From Loxodes magnus (taxonomy: Eukaryota; Ciliophora; Karyorelictea; Loxodida; Loxodidae), in assembly GCA_946699065.1 (NCBI GenBank), contig CAMPDV010000063.1, forward strand, positions 124,001 to 188,000: a stretch of DNA of 64,000 nucleotides, read 5' to 3'. Shown one piece after another: positions 11,768-23,194 of the stretch; the stretch's first letter is position 1, and every line of letters begins with the position of its first letter. Position numbers and translations under genes: made by a program. A model generated the notes under the pieces. The model was not told the origin of the DNA and did no database searches. It worked only from the letters and a program-made list of their open reading frames with translations.

Positions 11768-13469
11768 CTTATAGAAATTTAGTTCTTTGTGAATAGAATA
11801 TTAGATTATTTATTAATTAAATATTTTATAATTTATCTAAATAAAAATAAAGATTATTATTTTATATTTTACTTTTGCCACTGCTATTATTTAAGTATTA
11901 ATTTAAATATTAGGAAGCTAGCTAAATCATTAAAATTATAATTTATAGCTAATCATTTTAAATTTTAATTCCAATGAAATTTTATTTTTCAAATAAAATG
12001 AAGTTATAGAAAATAATTAAAATATTACTTAAATAATTTACATAGTATGATTAATGATTAATCTAATTTTATTTATTTCTATTTTGTTTTAATTTAAATA
12101 AATAGGAGTCAACTTTTGGTTTATACAAATTATAAAGTTAAATTGACTCTAAAAAATATAATATTTAATCTATTATTTATTTTATTATTTTGATAAATTA
12201 TTATAATTTTTTATTTGTTTTCATTTAAATATTCAAAGTAAAGCTATTATTACTTAGAATTGCCTCGTTTCACATATAAATTAAAACTCGATTCGATAAT
12301 ATTCTAATTTTACAATGTAAATTTATTTATAAGTAATCTATAAATTTAATGATTTTAGTTTTAAAATTTGTTAAATATTAAATGTAATGAACTAGATATT
12401 CATAAAATTTATTATTGGATATATAAATATATTCTTAATGCTATATATTATAATTTTATTATTATGAAAATATTTACTTTATATAATAATTAAAATAATA
12501 GTATTTTAATTTGAATTCTATGATCCCAGAGTATACATTCAATAAACATGTTAGTCTCTGCTTGCAAAAAATAATCAGTAGAATATTCCCGTATATCCGT
12601 CAAGAAGCTGTTAAAAGAATACAGCATGGTGAGAGCTTAATTATTTCGAATTCTAAAAGTTAATAATTTATTTAGTAAAGATAAATTTTTAAACAACTAA
12701 TAAAAAAAATACATAACTTTTTATTAATGCAAGATACCTTTATTTAATTAAAAATTTGTTAATTAAAAATTCTATGAAACACATATTATTTAAAGTTAAA
12801 TTTCCAATGTCATTTATAGTTACTTTTAATAAGCACAAAAGCTTTTAAATTTAAATTATCTTAAAATCTAAACTTTATTATATAATATTTTATTATTATA
12901 ATATTTTATAATTATTTTATTTATAAATTTACTATATTTTTAATATTTAAAAAATTTTTATTAATCATAAAGTTAATACTAGATTTATTTTAGTTTAATT
13001 AATTTTATTAACATAAGAATTTATTTACATTTCTAAGTTAGACATTTTTTAAATAAAAAGATTTTTCTTATGTTAAATTATTTAGATTAATTAACTCTTT
13101 AAAATCAATCAACTTACGGAAATGATATTTATATATTGTAATGGTTGTTACTAATAAAGGATTTTGAAATATTTGCATTCCTATGGTAATATAATTTAAA
13201 CTTTTTCTATTTTTTTTCAAAATAAAAAAGTAAAGTTTTCCTTTTTATCTTTCTACTTTTTTTTAAGCATCTCACATATTTCTTGTTTTATATAAAACCT
13301 TTATTTTAACTTAACTTTGTTGTAATTCAATTTCATACTTTTTTTCTTTTCTATCTATATTTAGATTGAGATACTCTTGGTTATTTTTAATAATAATAAA
13401 ATAAAATGATTCTACCTTTAATAAATTGATCACTATATTAAATTTAATTATCTTATTAAATTTTAAATT
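11768..13469. other. AT-rich region with one small candidate coding patch
   Basis: Mostly low-complexity AT-rich DNA. Positions 12525-12660 are less AT-rich, and on the plus strand one frame reads SACKKQSVEYSRISVKKLL. It is isolated and cannot be assigned. Confidence 0.35.
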
Positions 13470-14345
13470 TCCATTCTTCGTTTGGATCGTTTTCCGAAAG
13501 ACATATCTATTTGCGCTGATTTAACTTTTTTAAAATTTGAATCTTGATTCAATCAAGTTCACTACCCAGCATTTGCTTGTTTCTTCTTTCTTTTGCTAAT
13601 GTTATATCTCTTAAAATTTCACTCTTTCTATAAATTTTCTTCCTGTATAATGTCCCTTTGGAGTGTAATATAAATTACTGAACGATTAACTTAATTTTAA
13701 GTTTTCTTATTATCATTTTCGTTAAAATATCAGCATTATCTTACCATATGACCAATTCTCCTGCAATATCAGCATTACAGCTTTAAAGCATTCTCTTATA
13801 AAGAATTTTTATTCGGTTAATCTTAAGCTTCTACATTCATAGTGTCATATATCGACATATTTTAAAGAATTAAACTTTCCTGTCAACACTGCAAATTAAT
13901 TGAAACTTTCTAATTACTCGATTCTCACATTTGCTGAATATCTATTGTCAATTTTGATTCTTAGGTATTAGAAATAAGATTTCTAATTTTTCCTTATAAC
14001 TCTTATACGTATCTTTATAATTTTGATTTTATTCTTTGATATTTTTAAGTTCTTTAAGTACAATTTGCTAATTTTAGTTTGAGAGTGATTAATACTTATT
14101 AAAAGAGACTTTTTACAAAAAATTTTCCATTTTTTTATCCGTAAGTAATTTTCAATTTTTTTATATAATATTTCTCTTCTAACTTTTTGATCGTTTCTTT
14201 AAATCATATTTTTTAACGTATTTCTTAAATTATTTGCTATTCATATATTTAATGTTCAATTTTGTAGTTATAAGTTTTTGAGTATTTAGTAATCATAATT
14301 CATTTGTCTTATCTATTTGATTTTTTTGTTTTAAATTAAATAAAT
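13470..14345 (-). pseudogene. Zinc-knuckle relic with intact CCHC motif
   Basis: The minus-strand codons at 13733-13774 encode CWYCRRIGHMVRQC, a perfect C-x2-C-x4-H-x4-C knuckle, with the Trp written as TGA. Upstream is a Lys/Glu/Gln-rich coiled-coil section (VLKELKNIKEQNQNYKDTY), which is in a different frame from the knuckle, so at least one indel separates them. Downstream, SVIYITLQRDIIQEENLQK lies where the family's C-terminal motif should be. The intact zinc site with TGA-Trp is one of the clearest pieces of code evidence outside the kelch gene. Confidence 0.55.
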
Positions 14346-14369
14346 TTTATAATAAGAACAATATATTAA

Positions 14370-15150
14370 CGTGGCGTCACCTTTGTTTGATTTACCACGA
14401 ATTAAAGTTTATAAAGGTTTGTGTTAATCAATATGTCTCGAATTCGTATTCTTCTGGATTTTTTGGATCGTAAATCCTTATAACTTGCTTATTTTCTTCT
14501 CTTACTAATGCTTGTAAGTAAAATCCAAATTGTCATCTTTAGTGCCATCTCAATGCATCTTTGATTTTTGGAGCTTTAAGAATGGTTAAAATATTATTTT
14601 TTGTCAATTATTCTGCTTGGTGAGCATAGATCTTGAATAAGTTTTAGATTTTTCTTTCTGTTATTTGAGATTATTTCTTCTAAAGACTATAAACTATTTA
14701 GTTTTGTGTTCATACTTATAACAGTATAAACATCTAATTTTTCTTTTCTAATTTGATAAGCTTGAGTTCGGATTTTCTTCTCCTTTTAATTCTGGATTTG
14801 ATAATTAATTGAGCTGAGTATGCTCCAGTTAATTGGTCCTCTGTTTAAATTTTATCTTAAATTTCATTCGATTTGACCAATTTACCTTTTTAAGAAATTC
14901 TCTACTTTTTAATTTCTTGCTTAGGATTCTATTCATTTGTCAATTTTTTAATGGTTAGCATGAGGGATAAATTTATTTATTTAAATTCTTTAACTTCTTT
15001 TGCTGGTTTTTAATTATCCAATTGTAGCAAATAGAAATCGTTAGCAAAGTCTGGTTAATTATTAGGCTTTGTTGGAGAATTATATTTAATCTTAGGTGCT
15101 ATTTTAATATCATAATATTTGCTTCTCATTACATAAGATTTGCTCTTATT
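14370..15150 (-). pseudogene. Zinc-knuckle relic, frame-disrupted
   Basis: Minus strand. The N-terminal part reads KIAPKIKYNSPTKPNN and continues in one frame. The knuckle at 14691-14732 reads CLYCYKYEHKTKQF in a second frame, with the last Cys replaced by Phe. The C-terminal part returns to the first frame with QFGFYLQALVREENK and RIYDPKNPEEYEFETYW, the last Trp as TGA. Two compensating shifts flanking the knuckle, plus loss of one ligand, indicate decay. Confidence 0.5.
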
Positions 15151-15544
15151 CTAGAATCCTCACTTTTTAGTAACAAAAAATTATATTAAATATTTTAATC
15201 TAGTTAACATAAATTTCTTCTTTTGATTCATATAAATTTTGATTCGTTTCTAAAGGATTTAAATATCGAAATTTGTATTACTGATTGTTTACCTTGTGTT
15301 TTCTTTACTTTTCAATACATCTAAATTTTATTTTCTTATCTATATAAAAGTATTAACAAGAAGGTAGCGAATTCTTATATTTTTATTGCTTTTTTTAAAT
15401 ATGAAATTCTGGAAAATTTAATTTATTTTAGTAAATTTATCATCTTAATATATTAAAAATGTATTATTATTTTTAAACTTTATTTCATAAAAATTAAATT
15501 ATATTTGCTATATTATTTTAAATTGATCAAAAATATTTTTATTA
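15151..15544. other. AT-rich left flank of the tandem array
   Basis: AT-rich DNA unlike the sequence left of the kelch gene in units 2-4. Similarity to those units begins at about 15545, just beyond the kelch stop codon, which places the left array boundary here. Confidence 0.5.
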
Positions 15545-15554
15545 AAATTTTATT

Positions 15555-17099
15555 TCATCTTCTTTCTCTTCTGATTATTTCTGCTTGCAGACTGTCTATT
15601 TCAACTTTCAAAATTTATATATAATCTTCTTGACTATAAGAATACATAAATGCGAAAATGTAATTATCTTTTACTTTTACTTATGTAAAACCACTACATT
15701 CTATAGGAAGAATTCCTTCTTACCAATTCATACTATTTCTTTTATAAATTTATCTAGATTGCTTATTAAGTTCATAATTACCTCCTAATATTATTAAAGG
15801 CTCTAAATTTATAGCTGCATTGCTAATAGGTTATGGTAATTAAAAATCAAACTACATTCATTCGTCTTATTAAATATTATATTTAAATATTTCTTTTATA
15901 ACTTAATTTCCTTATTTTTTTCCTCCAAAAGAATAAATATTTTATTCTTATTTATCAGTTACAAGAAATTAATCAATAATTCCATATGGTAATTAAGAGC
16001 ATCATTTTCAACTATTTTCACTTTCTAATCTTAAACTTTCTACTGTAGCTAACTTATTTCTATTATTATCAACTCCACCTACCACAAAAATACTTCCTTA
16101 AGCTGCTGCTATTCCTGAACCACATCTAGCTTTATTTATATCATTTAATTATTTACATCTACCATCATATTCCACTTATCAAGTTGTCTTAATTACTTAA
16201 TTATTTATTTCTCCTCCTACTAGATAAAGTTTATTTTCATACTCTACACTTCCTCAAAAAAGTGGAACTTTTTATTATATCTAAACTAACTTATAATCTT
16301 CTTTTTCTATATCGAATAAATGTAAATTATAGGAATCACTAGCGAAGGCATAAATAAAATTACAAATTTTTTTATTTCTTTAATCTAAATTTTAATTTAG
16401 AATTCTTATATTTTATATACTCTCTTCTTATTATTTTTAACTTTACTATATTATTTCTTATGCTTTCATTTTTTTGTTCCTAGATACGGAGTCAAAAATC
16501 TGATCCATTAGATTTATCAATTAACTTTTATATTATTCTAATTGTTATATTTATTAATTTCCTTTATTTTATACAGTTTAATAATCTTCTTAAGTTATTA
16601 CTTAGCTATTATTTCTTAGATCATTTATATTAATTTTATCTTACTATTTTAGAATATATTCAAGTTTTAATATTTTTTTATTTATATTTTTTATACTTTA
16701 TTTCAATTCAGTTTGAACTATATTGCCTTGATTAAAGATATGGTGATTTAAGAGAATTAAAGCTTATTAAGCAATAAAAGAATGTTATTAATTAATCTTT
16801 TATAGTTACTATTTCAAGTTTATTCTTTAAGACTTTAACATTTCTAAGTTTTACTCTACTTATTAATTTCATTATATCATCTATTTATATTTATTTAAAA
16901 GTTACTCGTTATTTTTTAAATCATTAGGATTTTATTTAGAGACTGCCTGGCAAATAGGACATTTATTTTATTTGTTTTTTCTAAATTCCGCGAACAAACA
17001 ACAAATGCAGACAGAATGATTGCAAGGTAATATTTTAGGAATTCCAACCTATGAGTCGAATTTTTCAGTACAAGATACACAAATATCTTGGTTCTACAT
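15555..17099 (-). CDS. RING finger - coiled-coil - kelch protein, copy 1
   Basis: 514 residues, ATG at 17097-17099, TGA stop at 15555-15557. Residues 7-50 form a textbook C3HC4 RING: C7-x2-C10, C26-x-H28, C31-x2-C34, C47-x2-C50, pointing to E3 ubiquitin ligase activity. Residues about 60-250 are Gln/Lys/Glu-rich coiled coil. Residues about 260-500 carry kelch repeats with Gly-Gly pairs at 295-296, 341-342, 392-393 and 439-440, a beta-propeller that would bind substrate. About 60 Gln are TAA/TAG and fewer than ten CAA/CAG. Trp 77, 282, 307, 364, 366 and 414 are TGA; Trp 459 is TGG. Residues 414 and 459 hold the same position in successive kelch repeats, each followed by a Leu-Pro. It is the only gene in the unit open in all four copies. 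The substrate is unknown. Confidence 0.93.
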
Positions 17100-17310
17100 T
17101 ATTATTATTTTAAACTAAAAAATGAGATTAAATATAATTAGTTTCAATATAATATTTATTAGTTTAATACTTTTTAGTTACATTTTAATAATATAATTAA
17201 TATTTTAATTCTAATAATTAATTAAAATATTAAAAAGTAATTATAGTTTTCTATTTTTCCTTGTTGATTATATAATAGCTACTATATTTATTTATTACTA
17301 TTATTTTATT

Positions 17311-17668
17311 TAAATAGGGTGGAAAGCCCTCTCCTTCGGATGTTGCTTGGAGGCCCAGCAAGGCAACAAAAAAATGAGCATGGACGGAGGATAAATCGGA
17401 AGAAGAGAAACCAGAAACAAGAGAAAGAAGATGTGACAAGTTGGAGAACTCTGAATGCCAGGAGGAAACTTTCTTCATCATAGGTCGGAGGAATGTACCC
17501 GTAATCACATATTGCATCCTATGCTTTGGAAGGAAAAATTATAGGGACGTACCGCAGGAAGAGGAAACAAGGAAAGAGGAAAAGAGAGACCTATAAAAAA
17601 AATTTCGACGTTAAATAAAATTAATTTAAAGAGCTGCGCACCAACGAGAGTGCTACGCGCTCTATAAT
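17311..17668 (+). repeat. Structured GC-rich repeat alpha, unit 1
   Basis: Starts TAAATAGGG, followed by an AGGG/CCCT stem. Ends in a hairpin (17630-17663: arms AGAGC/GCTCT, GCG/CGC, CAC/GTG) and then TATAAT. It lies about 210 nt upstream of the kelch start codon, pointing away from it. The plus strand also gives an open protein-like frame ending AAHQRECYALYN then TGA. The one-base length differences among relatives argue against that frame being the conserved feature. Confidence 0.6.
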
Positions 17669-17818
17669 TGAATTTATTTATTTATTATTTCAACTTTTTA
17701 ATTTTTATTACTTTATTGAAAATGTTAGCAAGTTTAATTTTTTAAACCAATCATTTTTAAAGCAGATTAGTTTCCTAGATAAATATAATAGAAAATATAA
17801 TATTATTATAATTTATTT

Positions 17819-18130
17819 TAAATAGGCAGGAGAAATCCTCTCGATATCATTGAAAGAAACTCAGTAACTAGGAAATACTCTGTGTGAAGACATGAACAAG
17901 AATCTTGGCTAGTGCCAAGTATGTCAAGAACGAGGCATCAAGTAACAATACGTTGAACAATGCCTGAGATTAAGGTCTCTTTAGGAAAGCACTCCAACAC
18001 TGTCCCTATAAGAGAAAAGAATTTCCAAGGGATGTTAGCACAGGGAAGAATGTACCATAATAAATTTTTAAACTTTAAAAGACTTTAATTAAAGAGCTGC
18101 GCGCTATCGTAGTGCTACGCACTCTATAAT
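17819..18130 (+). repeat. Structured GC-rich repeat beta, unit 1
   Basis: Starts TAAATAGGC, then AGGA-GAAA-TCCT (28-39 past 17800), a 4-bp stem with a GNRA tetraloop. Ends with a hairpin at 18093-18125 (arms AGAGC/ACTCT with one mismatch, GCG/CGC, CGC/GTG, CTA/TAG) and TATAAT. The body is unrelated to alpha. Confidence 0.6.
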
Positions 18131-18286
18131 GTTAGTTGTTGTAGTTATTGTAAAATAATAATAGATTAAATATATGATTTTAATTAAAAATATTATTATA
18201 GATAATTACTTATTTTAGTAATAAATCTTAATATCAATTATTTACGCTATTTATTTGGTTATAATAAAAATTAATTTTCGATAAAA

Positions 18287-19064
18287 ATGGAGTTATATGT
18301 TTACCTTTCAAAGAATCAACTAAGAAGTTTAACTAGAAACAGCGAAAGGAAGTGAGAAAATTCAAAAGCAACAAAAAGAATCTAGTTTTTCATCGCAAGG
18401 TAAAATCTTGATCAGATATGTTGATAAAAAACTAAGAAGGAATCTAATTTAAAACTTTAAGGTAAAATAGACTAAATATAATAAATAATCTAAAGGTATG
18501 AAGAAAACATTTCTAATTAAGGAAATAAATCAGAGAATTAATTAATAATATTGATAAAGAATAATGAGATATTGATAAAAATCAAAGCTATTTAAAAAAT
18601 TGTTACTAGCAGAATGTTGATTTTATTAGTAATCACAGTCAATATCTTGTCAAGAATAAAATATTCTTTCAGAAAGTGACTAAATAAAATATTATGATAA
18701 AAAATTAGGCAAATTTAAAGACTGATATAAATTTACAAAAGAGCATAGTAAAATTGAAAAAAATAAGAAAAATATTAAGTAAAAAAGATGAAAAAAGGTA
18801 TATGTACTACAAGGAAAATATCCACATTCTACGACTATGGTGAACTTGGAAAAAACTTTCGATAAGAGAACAACAAAAAACTTAAAATATACTAAATAAA
18901 ATTTGAATAACTGAAACTGGAATATACAAATTTAAAATTTATTCAAGAGTTACAGGAAATTATTAGTGGTAAACTTCAAACCAAAAAATTATAGTGCTAT
19001 TTATTACGCAAATATAATGGTAGCAGATATCTGGATGAAAGTCCTGAGTAGCAAATTTTTATCA
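18287..19064 (+). pseudogene. Zinc-knuckle relic D, unit 1
   Basis: Starts MELYVYLSKNQLRSL, homologous to the locus at 8492, and ends in the same G-Trp(TGA)-K block before AGCAAATTTTTA. The knuckle at 18799-18840 has lost three of its four ligands: the CCHC positions now read Tyr, Tyr, His and Trp. The C-terminal motif survives as IREQQKT...NKI-TGA-ITETGIY, where the aligned residue at 8492 is TGG. Decayed member of the family. Confidence 0.6.
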
Positions 19065-19349
19065 CTTTAGCTCATTATTATATATAATGGCATTTAAGAA
19101 ACAATTCACCTAAAATAAATCTTCTAACTAACAATAAGATACTTTATTTAGATTTATTCGCTATAATCAGAAAGCAAAAAACTATAGGTTGCAATGCAAC
19201 AATTAATTCTGCAAATAGCAATCCGGATTTAAAAATTAACTATCTATAAAATTATAATAAAACACTGAATACAGTTTTGAGCTTAAAAGCTTCAACACAT
19301 CTAGTTAATCAAAAAATAAAAAGAACATAAAAAAATTAGAAATTAGAAA

Positions 19350-19381
19350 TCTAAATAAAATAAAATAAAATAAAATAAAAG
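19350..19381 (+). repeat. AAAAT microsatellite
   Basis: Five to six AAAAT-type repeats. The copy number is lower in unit 2 (near 34022) and unit 3 (near 48450), so it varies within the array. Confidence 0.7.
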
Positions 19382-19384
19382 CAA

Positions 19385-19884
19385 GTTACGAGTAAAGTAA
19401 TAATTAGTTCATTAGAGATTGAATTATCAAATTTAAATATTAATCAAACATGAAAAAATTAAGCATCTAATTAAGTAATAAAAAGAAGACTAATGATGAG
19501 TTGATCTGTAGAAGGTTAGGACACATAAAATAACTGCTAGAGATACAAAAATTTCAAATTTGTTAAAATAAAAGGTTCTAATAAAACCTAACCAAAATTT
19601 ATTGTACATCCGAATTGAATCTACACAAGAAAAAATGAATGGTGGAGACTAGTTTCTCTAACAAAATAGCAGATTCACAAAAAAGAAGAAAAAAGTAAAT
19701 GTTTGGAAAGAACTGATATTGGAATAAAATACCAATTGTAAAAAAAAGCTATATTAGCAGTCTTAGATATATTATTCCAGATTACGAGTCCTGAAGAAGA
19801 AATGGATGATTTCAACGAGTTTTACTATGGTTCTTGAGACTTTTAATAAACTAATATGCGACAAATAAAAGCGACGTTATATTA
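19385..19884 (+). CDS. Unidentified frame E, unit 1
   Basis: The plus-strand frame (possible ATG at 19493) reads MMS-Trp-SVEGQDTQ, then TRKNEWWRLVSLTKQQ, DIGIKYQLQKKAILAVLDIL and SPEEEMDDFNEFYYGS-Trp-DF. Four Trp are TGA and two TGG. Acidic and Trp-rich; no family recognised. It follows zinc-knuckle relic D on the same strand and could be part of the same element. Unit 2 carries a one-base deletion within the frame, so not all copies are functional. Confidence 0.45.
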
Positions 19885-20072
19885 ATAAATATTATTATGC
19901 AATAATATATTTTATAATTTACTTGCACATTATCACTTATAAAAATTGAAATTTAATGTATACTTTATTATTAATTAATAAAATAATTTAGTAAATTAAA
20001 GCATTAACTATAATTTTAAATTTTTATCTTTTTCTTAAAATTAAATATTTAATATAATTCTAAATATTTATA

Positions 20073-20948
20073 TTGTATTTTCATTCTATATTTATAATAA
20101 TATTCTATATTTATAAATTCAAAGATATCTTATCTCATGTAAGACCTGCAAGGAATCATAAATTGGAACTAAGGGGTTTTAGAACAAACCTTCAATTAGA
20201 AAAAAAATTGCTCAATTTTCAGGACTTTAAGAATCCTCAGATCAATTTCTGGAGGGTAGCTTAAGGAGTTCAGGAAAAGTATGGAGTATCACTCCCCCTG
20301 ATTCCTTTCAAACTCTATTACGTAGAATCGGACCTTGGATAAGCCTATACCATGTATAAGAGGATGATATGCAACATCGGGCTGGAAGATTCTCATTGGA
20401 TTGCCCGAAATTTTAGTGAAGGGTAAATTCCCACTAGATTCTAAGCCGAAGCACTACAATTAGTTAGCCCGATGGAGCTGGAAAAGCTTTGCCTTAGTCA
20501 GGAGTGGAAGGAAAATTCTCACTGAGATTTTATGGCTTCGATCAAAAGAAAAGAAGTGTTCTATTGCGATAGAGTTCAAAGTTCTTCGGACAAGTTGGAT
20601 TTAAATCAGCAATATATCATGGAGTGATGAACGACACGGATTGGTGTACAGTGAAGTATCTCCTACAAGCCCATTAACTGTATATTCAGTCCGTTTGTAG
20701 TGTACTAGTTCTAACGGGCAGTCTTTTACACCACTCCGTCCCTTCACATACCCCTTCCAAAGTGAGAAAAATATTCTAAGAAATATTAAGAGCTAATGGA
20801 GAATTAGGTTGCTCTGATTAAGAAGAACCTATTCAGAAAGAGATGGACCCGTAAATTGGAATTTAAGGCTTTTAACGTGAAGCAACTATTGACTAACAAG
20901 AAATTGAACTGGAAGGTAACTGAAGAAAAATCCTGCTAATAAGTAACG
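20073..20948 (+). other. GC-rich island F, unit 1 (coding status unclear)
   Basis: About 850 nt with much higher GC than the surroundings. One plus-strand frame reads protein-like throughout (GVSLPLIPFKLYYVESDLG, GLEDSHWIARNFSEG) with TGA at 20523, 20625, 20628, 20652 and 20763. However, a minus-strand frame reads equally well. Differences between units are mostly replacement changes, and units 2 and 3 have one-base deletions. So it may be a dead gene, a non-coding RNA, or an insertion of foreign composition. No family recognised. Confidence 0.35.
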
Positions 20949-21018
20949 AAATATTAAATAGCTAGTTTGAAAATTGATTAATCTTTAATTTATTAGTAAA
21001 TCAATATTTATTAATCTT

Positions 21019-21036
21019 ATTATTTCAAATTTTTAA
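21019..21036. repeat. Target-site duplication of delta-1, left
   Basis: An 18-bp direct repeat (ATTATTTCAAATTTTTAA) identical to 21346-21363 on the other side of the insertion. Confidence 0.8.
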
Positions 21037-21345
21037 TTATTAATTAATTTCAACTTAAAGAGTTTTGGACTGCAACTTCTTGCAGTTTAACAACCCCAAC
21101 ACTCCCTTCATGGGATAACGGGGATATCCTGTTGCTTTCGAAAAGCAGCTGCCAGGGAGCTCCATCGCTATGGGCAGCCAGGCTTCAAGCCCCTACCATG
21201 AGTGGATAATCAAAAGGAAGGCGTTCCCTTGCAAAGGTTGACTTTGACCAGGGACTTTCTCAGCGACAGGAAAGGAACTTGTTCTTAACCATAAAATCAG
21301 AAAGTATGATTCAGAAGGTCAATCTCAGCTCTCACCATTTTTTTA
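21037..21345 (-). mobile_element. SINE-like element delta-1, unit 1
   Basis: About 290 nt of GC-rich sequence plus an AT-rich tail, flanked by an 18-bp direct repeat. Minus orientation: head ATGGTGAGAGC, hairpins TGCTTT/AAAGCA (loop TCG) and CTGCAA-GAAG-TTGCAG near the 3' end, then CTCTTT and an A/T-rich tail. The same element sits inverted at 27457-27767. Unit 3 has the unfilled site. An AT tail and long target duplications fit target-primed retrotransposition of a short non-autonomous element. Confidence 0.75.
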
Positions 21346-21439
21346 ATTATTTCAAATTTTTAAATGATTGAAAGATTTATTTGATTAAAAAGATAATAGC
21401 ACTTATAAAAATGAATAATTACGTGATATTACCATTAAT

Positions 21440-21935
21440 AGGATCATTTTATTAAAGAGTTTAATTTCTAAAGAAAGTATTCACTTCAAATTTGATAGGT
21501 CTTTATTGTCATGAATCTTTGATGATTTTTAATTCTTTCATGATTTTGCCCTATAAATAATAACCCAGCTATTTTTTGTTGGATTAATTAATTATTTATA
21601 AATATAAGGGAGCATCTTTATTGACTTGAAATTTTTCCACATAAAGTAAATCTTCTTAATTATAATAACTACTGAATAAGTGTTCCCATTTATTTTCTAT
21701 TATTCTTAAGCTTTTTTGATTGGTAATAAACTCTTATTTTATATCCTACTCCTTGTAATATCGACAAATCGTTATTCTTCGTTAGAAATTATCATTTTTT
21801 TAGTACTATTTTTCTATTTTCATTATATCATCGAGTACTTAGATTTGCTCCAATTTACATTTTCTGATATTTTAGAATTTCTTTACGATTTATACTGTCA
21901 AAAAAATTTTCCTTAATTTGCTACAGGAAAGAGTT
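21440..21935 (-). other. Possible minus-strand frame G, unit 1
   Basis: The minus strand reads KEILKYQKMQIGANLSTRW, LSILQGVGYKIRVYYQS and HERIKNHQRFMTIKTYQIW in one frame with several TGA as Trp; a second frame is also open. No family recognised. Conserved in all units with few changes. Confidence 0.3.
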
Positions 21936-22083
21936 TAGAGTTAATTCCTATCTTAAAGATAAGTTTACATATTTAAAAATTCCATAGAATGTATAAAATC
22001 TTAATTTCGTTAATAAAGATTACTAATATTTTTGTAATTACAATTTTATTTTTAATAATAATAATATACACTTAATTAAAGTG

Positions 22084-22865
22084 TTTGTGTCTTTGAGATA
22101 TTTCAATCTCATTTCCACTGAGTTCTAGTGATCGCTCCTTGATGCTTAAAATAAAAGTTCGGGTCATACAGTTTTTTTGGAGTTCTGGAACTCGAATGGA
22201 AAATTCTTCCTTCCGTCGTCACATAAATTCTTGCTAATTCTCTTCAGACTTCTTCGCTGTTTCTCTTCATCTTTTTCTTGCATATCGTGCAACTCTTGGA
22301 TCTATGGAATCTTTATTAGTACAGGTAACATCTCTTAAGAATCCTTCTAATATTGGTTGGCTCTATTTGCCTATCGTCTTCTACTTCCATTTTTATTTCT
22401 TAGATTAGAGGTTCTATTCTTTTTTGTCCAAGTTGCTATACTTCGATTTCTTATTTAACTAATCTTTCTTCATTATTTAACTTTTTCCTAATAATTTTTT
22501 GTTTTCTTATCTTAATATTTTTACTTCTTCTTACAGAATACATACAGATTTCAAAAGACTTTCAATTAATAATTATTCTTCATTTGTCTGTTTTTGCATC
22601 GTTTTTGGATTCTCTTATTCCCTATAGTTACTTGGTATCGGTTTACGAAGAAAGTTCAATATTTTATTATTAGTTTTAATCTGTTTATGCTTATTTAAGT
22701 ACTTATTTTATTTAAGATTGTCTTAAATTTTCAACTATTTGAGGTTATTAAGATTAAGAAGATTATTATTTTATTAAAGAAGAAGTGATGGATGAAGAAT
22801 TAGAAGACTCTGGTTCTTGCTCCTTTATCTATGGAGCCTGCACTCTTCTTGAGACCTTCTGCCAT
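22084..22865 (-). pseudogene. Zinc-knuckle family member H, unit 1
   Basis: Minus strand. A Ser/Gln/Pro-rich N-terminal half (KEQEPESSNSSSITSS) and a Glu/Lys-rich middle lead to a knuckle at 22289-22330 reading CYLYQQRFHRSKSC, with the second Cys changed to Tyr. The family C-terminal motif follows: SEEV-Trp(TGA)-RELARIYVTTEGRIF. The ATG at 22865 (MAEGLKK) is one base out of phase with this frame, so either an early indel occurred or the start lies elsewhere. Confidence 0.5.
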
Positions 22866-23194
22866 TTTTTTTGTTAGAATTTTATTTATAATATTTACTA
22901 AGAAATACATTACTTTTTATTATTTATTATGATAATAAACATTTTAAATAAAAAATAGTATAAAGATCTATAAAATTAGTTAATTTTCTATTAAATTTAA
23001 ATTAGATATGACTAGAATAAATAAATTAGATTTTAGAAAGTAAAATATAATTATTTAATTTATAAGATTATTACTTTTATAAATATAATATAAATAGCAT
23101 AGTATTTATCATTAAATTACATTTATTAAATAATAAAATACATACAACTAAAATATTAGATAAATTGAATAACTTAAATATAATAGTTGTTAAA

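Noticed and set aside
15555-17099. Internal TGA codons of the kelch gene as nonsense mutations.
   Set aside because: All four copies keep the frame and nearly all of these codons, and they fall at conserved tryptophan positions of the kelch repeats.
17259-17275. TATAAT-like block as a promoter of the kelch gene.
   Set aside because: Such hexamers are frequent by chance at this AT content, and nothing ties this one to transcription.
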